This document shows positions 1-13,855 of a stretch of 64,000 bases of DNA, piece by piece. The notes beneath the pieces were generated by a model. That model searched no databases. It had not been told where the DNA came from and saw nothing but the letters and a program-made list of their open reading frames with translations. The DNA is taken from the NCBI GenBank assembly GCA_907163375.1, contig CAJQUW010016913.1:124001-188000 (forward strand), given 5' to 3'. Source of the stretch: Prostheceraeus crozeri (taxonomy: Eukaryota > Platyhelminthes > Polycladida > Euryleptidae). The first letter of the stretch is position 1, and every line of letters starts with the position of its first letter. Position numbers and translations under genes: made by a program.

Positions 1-2891
1 CTGTATCACTCCACATTCACTGTCACGGCTTCAAACAGTCCCCGATGAGAAATGTGAACTACTAAAGGCACTGTATCACTCCACATTCACTGTCACGGCT
101 TCAAACAGTCCCCGATGAGAAATGTGAACTACTAAAGGCACTGTATCACTCCACATTCACTGTCACGGCTTCAAACAGTCCCCGATGAGAAATGTGAACT
201 ACTAAAGGCACTGTATCACTCCACATTCACTGTCACGGCTTCAAACAGTCCCCGATGAGAAATGTGAACTACTAAAGGCACTGTATCACTCCACATTCAC
301 TGTCACGGCTTCAAACAGTCCCCGATGAGAAATGTGAACTACTAAAGGCACTGTATCACTCCACATTCACTGTCACGGCTTCAAACAGTCCCCGATGAGA
401 AATGTGAACTACTAAAGGCACTGTATCACTCCACATTCACTGTCACGGCTTCAAACAGTCCCCGATGAGAAATGTGAACTACTAAAGGCACTGTATCACT
501 CCACATTCACTGTCACGGATTCAAACAGTCCCCGATGAGAAATGTGAACTACTAAAGGACTGTATCACTCCACATTCACTGTCACTGCTTCAAACAGTCC
601 CCGATGAGAAATGTGAACTACTAAAGGCACTGTATCACTCCACATTCACTGTCACGGCTTCAAACAGTCCCCGATGAGAAATGTGAACTGCTAAAGGCAC
701 TGTATCACTCCACATTCACTGTCACGGCTTCAAACAGTCCCCGATGAGAAATGTGAACTACTAAAGGCACTGTATCACTCCACATTCACTGTCACGGCTT
801 CAAACAGTCCCCGATGAGAAATGTGAACTACTAAAGGCACTGTATCACTCCACATTCACTGTCACGGCTTCAAACAGTCCCCGATGAGAAATGTGAACTA
901 CTAAAGGACTGTATCACTCCACATTCACTGTCACGGCTTCAAACAGTCCCCGATGAGAAATGTGAACTACTAAAGGCACTGTATCACTCCACATTCACTG
1001 TCACGGCTTCAAACAGTCCCCGATGAGAAATGTGAACTACTAAAGGCACTGTATCACTCCACATTCACTGTCACGGCTTCAAACAGTCCCCGATGAGAAA
1101 TGTGAACTACTAAAGGCACTGTATCACTCCACATTCACTGTCACGGCTTCAAACAGTCCCCGATGAGAAATGTGAACTACTAAAGGCACTGTATCACTCC
1201 ACATTCACTGTCACGGCTTCAAACAGTCCCCGATGAGAAATGTGAACTACTAAAGGCACTGTATCACTCCACATTCACTGTCACGGCTTCAAACAGTCCC
1301 CGATGAGAAATGTGAACTACTAAAGGCACTGTATCACTCCACATTCACTGTCACGGCTTCAAACAGTCCCCGATGAGAAATGTGAACTACTAAAGGCACT
1401 GTATCACTCCACATTCACTGTCACGGCTTCAAACAGTCCCCGATGAGAAATGTGAACTACTAAAGGCACTGTATCACTCCACATTCACTGTCACGGCTTC
1501 AAACAGTCCCCGATGAGAAATGTGAACTACTAAAGGCACTGTATCACTCCACATTCACTGTCACGGCTTCAAACAGTCCCCGATGAGAAATGTGAACTAC
1601 TAAAGGCACTGTATCACTCCACATTCACTGTCACGGATTCAAACAGTCCCCGATGAGAAATGTGAACTACTAAAGGCACTGTATCACTCCACATTCACTG
1701 TCACGGCTTCAAACAGTCCCCGATGAGAAATGTGAACTACTAAAGGCACTGTATCACTCCACATTCACTGTCACGGCTTCAAACAGTCCCCGATGAGAAA
1801 TGTCAACTACTAAAGGACTGTATCACTCCACATTCACTGTCACGGCTTCAAACAGTCCCCGATGAGAAATGTGAACTGCTAAAGGACTGCAGCAATCCAC
1901 ATTCACTGTCACGGCTTCAAACAGTCCCCCATGAGAAATGTGAACTACTAAAGGACTGTATCACTCCACATTCACTGTCACGGCTTCAAACAGTCCCCGA
2001 TGAGAAATGTGAACTACTAAAGGCACTGTATCACTCCACATTCACTGTCACGGCTTCAAACAGTCCCCGATGAGAAATGTGAACTACTAAAGGCACTGTA
2101 TCACTCCACATTCACTGTCACGGCTTCAAACAGTCCCCGATGAGAAATGTGAACTACTAAAGGCACTGTATCACTCCACATTCACTGTCACGGCTTCAAA
2201 CAGTCCCCGATGAGAAATGTGAACTACTAAAGGCACTGTATCACTCCACATTCACTGTCACGGTTTCAAACAGTCCCCGATGAGAAATGTGAACTACTAA
2301 AGGCACTGTATCACTCCACATTCACTGTCACGGCTTCAAACAGTCCCCGATGAGAAATGTGAACTACTAAAGGCACTGTATCACTCCACATTCACTGTCA
2401 CGGCTTCAAACAGTCCCCGATGAGAAATGTGAACTACTAAAGGCACTGTATCACTCCACATTCACTGTCACGGCTTCAAACAGTCCCCGATGAGAAATGT
2501 GAACTACTAAAGGCACTGTATCACTCCACATTCACTGTCACGGCTTCAAACAGTCCCTGATGAGAAATGTGAACTACTAAAGGCACTGTATCACTCCACA
2601 TTCACTGTCACGGCTTCAAACAGTCCCCGATGAGAAATGTGAACTACTAAAGGCACTGTATCACTCCACATTCACTGTCACGGCTTCAAACAGTCCCCGA
2701 TGAGAAATGTGAACTACTAAAGGCACTGTATCACTCCACATTCACTGTCACGGCTTCAAACAGTCCCCGATGAGAAATGTGAACTACTAAAGGCACTGTA
2801 TCACTCCACATTCACTGTCACGGCTTCAAACAGTCCCCGATGAGAAATGTGAACTACTAAAGGCACTGTATCACTCCACATTCACTGTCAC
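1..2891. repeat. 70-bp tandem satellite, about 41 copies, open at window start
   Basis: A 70-bp unit beginning ctgtatcactccacattcac repeats head to tail with very few differences between copies. A few units are 69 bp because one c is lost before ctgtatc (near 559, 906 and 1816). The most diverged units lie near 1800-1930, where one reads ctgcagcaatccac. The array stops abruptly inside a unit at about 2891. The left end is outside the window, so the true size is unknown. The unit holds short inverted words (cacatt and aatgtg) but no gene-like signal. Near-identity suggests recent amplification or ongoing homogenisation. Confidence 0.97.
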
Positions 2892-3634
2892 TGCCAAAAC
2901 TTTTTAGTTTGATGACGATTGATTCATTTTTGTAGATTTTAGAGGAATTTGAAAACCTGGGGGGGGGGAGATAACCCATTAGTGCCCAAAATAATCTAGT
3001 CTGCTGAAATTAACAACCGAAGCTTAGGTGACAGACTTAGCGTTAGTAGGATTACATATTCATCATGTAAAAAGCCGTGAAGGGCATGCCCAACTGTCGG
3101 CATTAATATTGCTCGAAGGAGTCTCACGCGAGAGAAACTCTCGAGTGTGTCAGCTGAAAGGGCCCTCAGCACCTCTCATTGGTTCATCTTGATCTCACTC
3201 TTGCCAGTGATAAAGGAGGTAAAAACCGTGCTCACTGCACGAATGATAACCTCATGACTGTAGGAGTGCGCGTGTGACTGAATCACTTGGTCTGAATAGA
3301 TTGCGACGGATTCCGCTGACAGTTACTTTATTGATAAAAAACATTTATCATTATAGATTATCAATAATCATGCACGTGGTTAGCATGCCCTGCAATTTCC
3401 ATTATCAGGAACAGGACATTATATAGAAGCTATTTTCTGATGATAATGCATTTTGAAGGCTAGATAGCAAGATTGACTCAGTGAGGCCTATCTGCTACCA
3501 TTTTAGATCAGAAATGCGGTTTTTGAAAGTGCAGAAGGCATTCATAACATTGGCTTCTGACTCCAGTGGACTTGACAGACTTCTCTTCGCTGTCAACCAT
3601 CAAGTTTCTGCTCATGAAGTTCGATTCAGTCGAG
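2892..3634. other. Unique spacer between the 70-bp and 73-bp satellites
   Basis: Single-copy-looking sequence with a run of ten G at about 2959-2968 and a short hairpin (cgagag, aaa, ctctcg) near 3129. No open frame with recognisable protein similarity is seen. It contains no copy of either neighbouring satellite until the 73-bp motif starts at about 3635. Confidence 0.6.
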
Positions 3635-6600
3635 TCCCCGACTGGAACTTAGAGATCGAAGGATGTTCTGCATGCCTTGTCGGAGCGCTATCTATGACAC
3701 CATCTACTCCCTGACTGGAACTTACAGATCGAAGGATGTTCTGCATGCCTTGTCGGAGCGCTATCTATGGCATCATCTACTCCCTCACTGGAACTTAGAG
3801 ATCGAAGGATGTTCTGCATGCCTTGTCGGAGCGCTATCTATGGCATCATCTACTGCCTCACTGGAACTTAGAGATCGAAGGATGTTCTGCATGCCTTGTC
3901 GGAGCGCTATCTATGGCATCATCTACTCCCTCACTGGAACTTACAGATCGAAGGATGTTCTGCATGCCTTGTCGGAGCGCTATCTATGGCATCACCTACT
4001 CCCTGACTGGAACTTAGAGATCGAAGGATGTTCTGCATGCCTTGTCGGAGCGCTATCTATGGCATCATCTACTCCCTCACTGGAACTTAGACATCAATGG
4101 ATATTCTGCATGCCTTGTCGGAGCGCTATCTATGGCATCATCTACTCCCTCACTGGAACTTAGCGATCGAAGGATGTTCTGCATGCCTTGTCGGAGCGCT
4201 ATCTATGGCATCATCTACTCCCTCACTGGAACTTAGAGATCGAAGGATGTTCTGCATGCCTTGTCGGAGCGCTATCTATGGCATCATCTACTCCCTCACT
4301 GGAACTTAGAGATCGAAGGATGTTCTGCATGCCTTGTCGGAGCGCTATCTATGGCATCATCTACTCCCTAACTGGAACTTAGACATCAATGGATATTCTG
4401 CATGCCTTGTCGGAGCGCTACCTATGGCATCATCTACTCCCTCACTGGAACTTAGAGATCGAAGGATGTTCTGCATGCCTTGTCGGAGCGCTATCTATGT
4501 CACCATCTACTCCCTGACTGGAACTTAGAGATCGAAGGATGTTCTGCATGCCTTGTCGGAGCGCTATCTATGGCATCATCTACTCCCTCACTGGAACTTA
4601 GAGATCGAAGGATGTTTTGCATGCCTTGTCGGAGCGCTATCTATGTCACCATCTACTCCCCGACTGGAACTTAGAGATCGAAGGATGTTCTGCATGCCTT
4701 GTCGGAGCGCTATCTATGGCACCATCTACTCCCTGACTAGAACTTGAGAGATCGAAAGATGTTCTGCATGCCTTGTCGGAGCGCTATCCATGGTACCATC
4801 TACTCCCTCACTGGAACTTAGACATCAATGGATATTCTGCATGCTCCGTCGAAGCGCTATCTATGGCATCATCTACTCCCTCACTGGAACTTAGAGATCG
4901 AAGGATATTCTGCATGCCTTGTCGGAGCGCTATCTATGGCATCATCTACTCCCTAACTAGAACTTGAGAGATCGAAGGATGTTCTGCATGCCTTGTCGGA
5001 GCGCTATCTATGGCATCATCTACTCCCTCACTGGAACTTGAGAGATCGAAGGATGTTCTGCATGCTCTGTCGGAGCGCTATCTACGGCACCATCTACTCC
5101 CTCACTGGAACTTAGAGATCGAAGGATGTTCTGCATGCCTTGTCGGAGCGCTATCTATGGCATCATCTACTCCCTCACTGGAACTTACAGATCGAAGGAT
5201 GTTCTGCATGCTCTGTCGGAGCGCTACCTATGGCATCATCTACTCCCCGACTGGAACTTAGAGATCGAAGGATGTTCTGCATGCCTTGTCGGAGCGCTAT
5301 CTATGGCATCATCTACTCCCTCACTGGAACTTAGAGATCGAAGGATATTCTGCATGCCTTGTCGGAGCGCTATCTATTGCACCATCTACTCCCTGACTGG
5401 AACTTAGAGATCGAAGGATGTTTTGCATGCCTTGTCGGAGCGCTATCTATGTCACCATCTACTCCCTCACTGGAACTTAGAGATCGAAGGATGTTCTGCA
5501 TGCCTTGTCGGAGCGCTATCTATGGCATCATCTACTCCCTGACTGGAACTTAGAGATCGAAGGATGTTCTGCATGCCTTGTCGGAGCGCTATCTATGGCA
5601 CCATCTACTCCCTAACTAGAACTTGAGAGATCGAAGGATGTTCTGCATGCCTTGTCGGAGCGCTATCTATGGCCCCATCTACTCCCTCACTGGAACTTAG
5701 AGATCGAAGGATGTTCTGCATGCCTTGTCGGAGCGCTAACTATGGCATCATCTACTCCCTCACTGGAACTTGAGAGATCGAAGGATGTTCTGCATGACTT
5801 GTCGGATCGCTATCTATGGCATCATCTACTCCCTCACTGGAACTTACAGATCGAAGGATGTTCTGCATGCCTTGTCGGAGCGCTATCTATGGCACCATCT
5901 ACTCCCTCACTGGAACTTAGAGATCGAAGGATGTTCTGCATGCCTTGTCGGAGCGCTATCTATGGCATCATCTACTCCCTCACTGGAACTTACAGATCGA
6001 AGGATGTTCTGCATGCCTTGTCGGAGCGCTATCTATGGCATCATCTACTCCCTAACTAGAACTTGAGAGATCAATGGATATTCTGCATGCCTTGTCGGAG
6101 CGCTATCTATGTCACCATCTACTACCTGACTGGAACTTAGAGATCAAAGGATGTTCTGCATGCCTTGTCGGAGCGCTATCTATGGCATCATCTACTCCCT
6201 CACTGGAACTTAGAGATCGAAGGATGTTCTGCATGCCTTGTCGGAGCGCTATCTATGGCATCATCTACTCCCTCACTGGAACTTAGAGATCGAAGGATGT
6301 TCTGCATGCCTTGTCGGACCGCTATCTATGGCATCATCTACTCCCTCACTGGAACTTAGAGATCGAAGGATGTTCTGCATGCCTTGTCGGAGCGCTATCT
6401 ATGGCATCATCTACTCCCTCACTGGAACTTAGAGATCGAAGGATATTCTGCATGCCTTGTCGGAGCGCTATCTATGGCATCATCTACTCCCTAACTAGAA
6501 CTTGAGAGATCGAAGGATGTTCTGCATGCCTTGTCGGAGCGCTATCTATGGCATCATCTACTCCCTCACTGGAACTTGAGAGATCGAAGGATGTTCTGCA

Positions 6601-9600
6601 TGCTCTGTCGGAGCGCTATCTACGGCACCATCTACTCCCTCACTGGAACTTAGAGATCGAAGGATGTTCTGCATGCCTTGTCGGAGCGCTATCTATGGCA
6701 TCATCTACTCCCTCACTGGAACTTACAGATCGAAGGATGTTCTGCATGCTCTGTCGGAGCGCTACCTATGGCATCATCTACTCCCCGACTGGAACTTAGA
6801 GATCGAAGGATGTTCTGCATGCCTTGTCGGAGCGCTATCTATGGCATCATCTACTCCCTCACTGGAACTTAGAGATCGAAGGATATTCTGCATGCCTTGT
6901 CGGAGCGCTATCTATTGCACCATCTACTCCCTGACTGGAACTTAGAGATCGAAGGATGTTTTGCATGCCTTGTCGGAGCGCTATCTATGTCACCATCTAC
7001 TCCCTCACTGGAACTTAGAGATCGAAGGATGTTCTGCATGCCTTGTCGGAGCGCTATCTATGGCATCATCTACTCCCTGACTGGAACTTAGAGATCGAAG
7101 GATGTTCTGCATGCCTTGTCGGAGCGCTATCTATGGCACCATCTACTCCCTAACTAGAACTTGAGAGATCGAAGGATGTTCTGCATGCCTTGTCGGAGCG
7201 CTATCTATGGCCCCATCTACTCCCTCACTGGAACTTAGAGATCGAAGGATGTTCTGCATGCCTTGTCGGAGCGCTACCTATGGCATCATCTACTCCCTCA
7301 CTGGAACTTGAGAGATCGAAGGATGTTCTGCATGCCTTGTCGATCGCTATCTATGGCATCATCTACTCCCTCACTGGAACTTACAGATCGAAGGATGTTC
7401 TGCATGCCCTGTCGGAGCGCTATCTATGGCACCATCTACTCCCTCACTGGAACTTAGAGATCGAAGGATGTTCTGCATGCCTTGTCGGAGCGCTATCTAT
7501 GGCATCATCTACTCCCTCACTGGAACTTACAGATCGAAGGATGTTCTGCATGCCTTGTCGGAGCGCTATCTATGGTACCATCTACTCCCTAACTAGAACT
7601 TGAGAGATCAATGGATATTCTGCATGCCTTGTCGGAGCGCTATCTATGTCACCATCTACTCCCTGACTGGAACTTAGAGATCAAAGGATGTTCTGCATGC
7701 CTTGTCGGAGCGCTATCTATGGCATCACCTACTCCCTCACTGGAACTTAGAGATCGAAGGATGTTCTGCATGCCTTGTCGGAGCGCTATCTATGGCATCA
7801 CCTACTCCCTCACTGGAACTTAGAGATCGAAGGATGTTCTGCATGCCTTGTCGGAGCGCTATCTATGGCATCATCTACTCCCCGACTGGAACTTAGAGAT
7901 CGAAGGATGTTCTGCATGCCTTGTCGGAGCGCTATCTATGGCATCATCTACTCCCTCACTGGAACTTAGAGATCGAAGGATGTTTTGCATGCCTTGTCGG
8001 AGCGCTATCTATGTCACCATCTACTCCCCGACTGGAACTTAGAGATCGAAGGATGTTCTGCATGCCTTGTCGGAGCGCTATCTATGGCACCATCTACTCC
8101 CTGACTAGAACTTGAGAGATCGAAGGATGTTCTGCATGCCTTGTCGGAGCGCTATCTATGGCATCATCTACTCCCTCACTGGAACTTAGAGATCGAAGGA
8201 TGTTCTGCATGCCTTGTCGGAGCGCTATCTATGGCATCATCTACTGCCTCACTGGAACTTAGAGATCGAAGGATGTTCTGCATGCCTTGTCGGAGCGCTA
8301 TCTATGGCATCATCTACTCCCTCACTGGAACTTACAGATCGAAGGATGTTCTGTATGCCTTGTCGGAGCGCTATCTATGGCATCACCTACTCCCTGACTG
8401 GAACTTAGAGATCGAAGGATGTTCTGCATGCCTTGTCGGAGCGCTATCTATGGCATCATCTACTCCCTCACTGGAACTTAGACATCAATGGATATTCTGC
8501 ATGCCTTGTCGGAGCGCTATCTATGGCATCATCTACTCCCTCACTGGAACTTAGCGATCGAAGGATGTTCTGCATGCCTTGTCGGAGCGCTATCTATGGC
8601 ATCATCTACTCCCTCACTGGAACTTAGAGATCGAAGGATGTTCTGCATGCCTTGTCGGAGCGCTATCTATGGCATCATCTACTCCCTCACTGGAACTTAG
8701 AGATCGAAGGATGTTCTGCATGCCTTGTCGGAGCGCTATCTATGGCATCATCTACTCCCTAACTGGAACTTAGACATCAATGGATATTCTGCATGCCTTG
8801 TCGGAGCGCTATCTATGGCATCATCTACTCCCTCACTGGAACTTAGAGATCGAAGGATGTTTTGCATGCCTTGTCGGAGCGCTATCTATGTCACCAACTA
8901 CTCCCCGACTGGAACTTAGAGATCGAAGGATGTTCTGCATGCCTTGTCGGAGCGCTATCTATGCACCCTCTACTCCCCGACTAGAACTTGAGAGATCGAA
9001 GGATGTTCTGCATGCCTTGTCGGAGCGCTATCCATGGTACCATCTACTCCCTCACTGGAACTTAGACATCAATGGATATTCTGCATGCTCCGTCGAAGCG
9101 CTATCTATGGCATCATCTACTCCCTCACTGGAACTTAGAGATCGAAGGATATTCTGCATGCCTTGTCGGAGCGCTATCTATGGCATCATCTACTCCCTAA
9201 CTAGAACTTGAGAGATCGAAGGATGTTCTGCATGCCTTGTCGGAGCGCTATCTATGGCATCATCTACTCCCTCACTGGAACTTGAGAGATCGAAGGATGT
9301 TCTGCATGCTCTGTCGGAGCGCTATCTACGGCACCATCTACTCCCTCACTGGAACTTAGAGATCGAAGGATGTTCTGCATGCCTTGTCGGAGCGCTATCT
9401 ATGGCATCATCTACTCCCTCACTGGAACTTACAGATCGAAGGATGTTCTGCATGCTCTGTCGGAGCGCTACCTATGGCATCATCTACTCCCTCACTGGAA
9501 CTTAGAGATCGAAGGATGTTCTGCATGCCTTGTCGGAGCGCTATCTATGGCATCATCTACTCCCTCACTGGAACTTAGAGATCGAAGGATATTCTGCATG

Positions 9601-12600
9601 CCTTGTCGGAGCGCTATCTATTGCACCATCTACTCCCTGACTGGAACTTAGAGATCGAAGGATGTTTTGCATGCCTTGTCGGAGCGCTATCTATGTCACC
9701 ATCTACTCCCTCACTGGAACTTAGAGATCGAAGGATGTTCTGCATGCCTTGTCGGAGCGCTATCTATGGCATCATCTACTCCCTGACTGGAACTTAGAGA
9801 TCGAAGGATGTTCTGCATGCCTTGTCGGAGCGCTATCTATGGCACCATCTACTCCCTAACTAGAACTTGAGAGATCGAAGGATGTTCTGCATGCCTTGTC
9901 GGAGCGCTATCTATGGCCCCATCTACTCCCTCACTGGAACTTAGAGATCGAAGGATGTTCTGCATGCCTTGTCGGAGCGCTACCTATGGCATCATCTACT
10001 CCCTCACTGGAACTTGAGAGATCGAAGGATGTTCTGCATGCCTTGTCGGATCGCTATCTATGGCATCATCTACTCCCTCACTGGAACTTACAGATCGAAG
10101 GATGTTCTGCATGCCTTGTCGGAGCGCTATCTATGGCACCATCTACTCCCTCACTGGAACTTAGAGATCGAAGGATGTTCTGCATGCCTTGTCGGAGCGC
10201 TATCTATGGCATCATCTACTCCCTCACTGGAACTTACAGATCGAAGGATGTTCTGCATGCCTTGTCGGAGCGCTATCTATGGCATCATCTACTCCCTAAC
10301 TAGAACTTGAGAGATCAATGGATATTCTGCATGCCTTGTCGGAGCGCTATCTATGTCACCATCTACTCCCTGACTGGAACTTAGAGATCAAAGGATGTTC
10401 TGCATGCCTTGTCGGAGCGCTATCTATGGCATCATCTACTCCCTCACTGGAACTTAGAGATCGAAGGATGTTCTGCATGCCTTGTCGGAGCGCTATCTAT
10501 GGCATCATCTACTCCCTCACTGGAACTTAGAGATCGAAGGATGTTCTGCATGCCTTGTCGGACCGCTATCTATGGCATCATCTACTCCCTCACTGGAACT
10601 TAGAGATCGAAGGATGTTCTGCATGCCTTGTCGGAGCGCTATCTATGGCATCATCTACTCCCTCACTGGAACTTAGAGATCGAAGGATATTCTGCATGCC
10701 TTGTCGGAGCGCTATCTATGGCATCATCTACTCCCTAACTAGAACTTGAGAGATCGAAGGATGTTCTGCATGCCTTGTCGGAGCGCTATCTATGGCATCA
10801 TCTACTCCCTAACTGGAACTTGAGAGATCGAAGGATGTTCTGCATGCTCTGTCGGAGCGCTATCTACGGCACCATCTACTCCCTCACTGGAACTTAGAGA
10901 TCGAAGGATGTTCTGCATGCCTTGTCGGAGCGCTATCTATGGCATCATCTACTCCCTCACTGGAACTTACAGATCGAAGGATGTTCTGCATGCTCTGTCG
11001 GAGCGCTACCTATGGCATCATCTACTCCCGACTGGAATTTAGAGATCGATGGATTTTCTGCATGCAGTGTCGGAGCGCTATCTATGGCATCATCTACTCC
11101 CTCACTGGAACTTAGAGATCGAAGGATATTCTGCATGCCTTGTCGGAGCGCTATCTATTGCACCATCTACTCCCTGACTGGAACTTAGAGATCGAAGGAT
11201 GTTTTGCATGCCTTGTCGGAGCGCTATCTATGTCACCATCTACTCCCTCACTGGAACTTAGAGATCGAAGGATGTTCTGCATGCCTTGTCGGAGCGCTAT
11301 CTATGGCATCATCTACTCCCTGACTGGAACTTAGAGATCGAAGGATGTTCTGCATGCCTTGTCGGAGCGCTATCTATGGCACCATCTACTCCCTAACTAG
11401 AACTTGAGAGATCGAAGGATGTTCTGCATGCCTTGTCGGAGCGCTATCTATGGCCCCATCTACTCCCTCACTGGAACTTAGAGATCGAAGGATGTTCTGC
11501 ATGCCTTGTCGGAGCGCTACCTATGGCATCATCTACTCCCTCACTGGAACTTGAGAGATCGAAGGATGTTCTGCATGCCTTGTCGGATCGCTATCTATGG
11601 CATCATCTACTCCCTCACTGGAACTTACAGATCGAAGGATGTTTTGCATGCCTTGTCGGAGCGCTATCTATGGCACCATCTACTCCCTCACTGGAACTTA
11701 GAGATCGAAGGATGTTCTGCATGCCTTGTCGGAGCGCTATCTATGGCATCATCTACTCCCTCACTGGAACTTACAGATCGAAGGATGTTCTGCATGCCTT
11801 GTCGGAGCGCTATCTATGGTACCATCTACTCCCTAACTAGAACTTGAGAGATCAATGGATATTCTGCATGCCTTGTCGGAGCGCTATCTATGTCACCATC
11901 TACTCCCTGACTGGAACTTAGAGATCAAAGGATGTTCTGCATGCCTTGTCGGAGCGCTATCTATGGCATCACCTACTCCCTCACTGGAACTTAGAGATCG
12001 AAGGATGTTCTGCATGCCTTGTCGGAGCGCTATCTATGGCATCACCTACTCCCTCACTGGAACTTAGAGATCGAAGGATGTTCTGCATGCCTTGTCGGAG
12101 CGCTATCTATGGCATCATCTACTCCCCGACTGGAACTTAGAGATCGAAGGATGTTCTGCATGCCTTGTCGGAGCGCTATCTATGGCATCATCTACTCCCT
12201 CACTGGAACTTAGAGATCGAAGGATGTTTTGCATGCCTTGTCGGAGCGCTATCTATGTCACCATCTACTCCCCGACTGGAACTTAGAGATCGAAGGATGT
12301 TCTGCATGCCTTGTCGGAGCGCTATCTATGGCACCATCTACTCCCTGACTAGAACTTGAGAGATCGAAGGATGTTCTGCATGCCTTGTCGGAGCGCTATC
12401 CATGGTACCATCTACTCCCTCACTGGAACTTAGACATCAATGGATATTCTGCATGCTCCGTCGAAGCGCTATCTATGGCACCATCTACTCCCTGACTGGA
12501 ACTTAGAGATCGAAGGATGTTCTGCATGCCTTGTCGGAGCGCTATCTATGGCATCATCTACTCCCTGACTGGAACTTAGAGATCGAAGGATGTTCTGCAT

Positions 12601-12630
12601 GCCTTGTCGGAGCGCTATCTATGGCATCAT
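3635..12630. repeat. 73-bp satellite, about 123 monomers, with nested higher-order repeats
   Basis: The monomer starts ggaacttagagatcgaagg and ends ctactccctcact. Variants are a 74-bp form (acttgagag for acttagag), a gacatcaatggatat form, and gcacc/gcatc and gctctgtcgg/gccttgtcgg forms. The pattern of variants itself repeats. Sequence at 5010-6500 recurs at 6548-8040 (offset about 1,538 bp, 21 monomers). The block from about 3750 recurs from about 8141 (offset 4,391 bp, then 4,244 bp after a two-monomer loss near 8950). So there are two superunits of about 4.2-4.4 kb, each with an internal 21-monomer duplication, and the start of a third at about 12360. Because 73 is not a multiple of 3, all frames give 64-137 residue open frames; none is a credible gene. 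Confidence 0.96.
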
Positions 12631-13567
12631 CCAGTTACTGTCGCACTGAAACTTAATTTGCGCCTCACAGGATCCTTAAGACGACATCGCATCACTAGAG
12701 GGGGTAGATCTCTCATTTGGTTACGGTTTGAACACGAATCTGATTTGATAAAACATGTACAATCACGGCACTTCAGAAGGATTGTGAATTTCAGTTCTTG
12801 GAAGTTGAAATACCGACCAAAGACCAACAATTTTTAATTTCTGTAGACTCATTAGAGCCAAATCATTTTCAAAATATACTATTTTGTAATAAAAGCATTT
12901 TTCGTGAAAAAGTCTTCTTCACACTTTTATTCGGAATTTTCAAATCAAATTGACCAAAACTATCTTCGTAACTGCAGGCTAGACATCCGGCCATGCTTTC
13001 TACATTCCTGCACATTCTTAGGTTGATGAAATTTCACTTGGACGGCGGATTTACGAGTCAATCAATTATCTGCTTTTAGCTATTAATAAATCAAGATATT
13101 GCCACATCCCTTGCACCCGCGGCGTGCCATGGAGGTCATAAAATAATGTCTCCTGTGTAGATGAAATCCGAATACCTCCATGACCAGTGAATATGATGCA
13201 GACACAGTTCCGATAGATAACCTCTTCCGTCCATCTCACTATCACAGATGTTGTAAACAGGTGAATGACTGTTTATTTTGATAGAACATGTGTCTTCACA
13301 TTGCGTCAAGATTGCACTTATGTAACTGCGCTTTCTTTAACGGCAACGACGTTGTTAGCCAGAACTTCAACTGCGTCTGACAGAAATGATGTTCGAGGTG
13401 AAATGTGCATCATCAAGTCATCAATTCCTTTCAAATTTCAGTCACAAATTCACGATGAGCTTTCTCAGTCATTCAAACACAGTTACCGGCGACGTGGTCG
13501 TGTAGTTGAGTGCTACCTCTGAGTCCGTCTGTCGTCTCCCCAAGAAAAGACTGGCTGCCAAAAATAT
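12631..13567. other. Spacer without recognisable gene
   Basis: AT-rich unique sequence following the end of the 73-bp array at atggcatcat. Short open frames exist on both strands at 12604-12837, and on the plus strand at 13265-13522, but none shows a domain I recognise. An aataaaa-like word at about 12887 is the only possible processing signal. Confidence 0.5.
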
Positions 13568-13694
13568 GTACAGTCTATTTGCTAAAAACTATTTACAAGT
13601 CCGAGCTTTCGCGTCTAGCATTGTCAAGGTTTGGCAGGCGAGCCGGCTCGCGAAAGCTCGGACTTGTAAACAGTTTTTAGCAAATAGACTGTAC
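13568..13694. repeat. Fold-back repeat with 46-bp arms
   Basis: The left arm (13568-13613, starting gtacagtctatttgctaaaa) is matched in inverse by the right arm (13649-13694, ending aaatagactgtac) with one mismatch. The 35-bp loop contains a perfect palindrome, cgagccggctcg, at 13639-13650. Transcripts would form a long hairpin. It may be a small non-autonomous fold-back element or part of one. No flanking target duplication was identified. Confidence 0.85.
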
Positions 13695-13855
13695 CAGACC
13701 TGCCAATATTCACAATTTCAAAATCGGGACATGGTCACTATCATCAGGCATGCAAACTAGCCCGCAAATATTTAAAAAATATACTTTATTTTGAATATTT
13801 TATTGAACATAAATGCACTAAAATATGACATACTATTTGAGACAATGAAGCTTTT

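Noticed and set aside
3663-12359. Dozens of 64-143 codon plus-strand frames
   Set aside because: The 73-bp period rotates through the frames and each ends at the same stop. The peptides are shifted versions of one another.
3635-12630. 73-bp monomer as a tRNA-derived unit because of its length
   Set aside because: No A box, and only a weak B-box-like gatcgaagg. No cloverleaf pairing was apparent on either strand.
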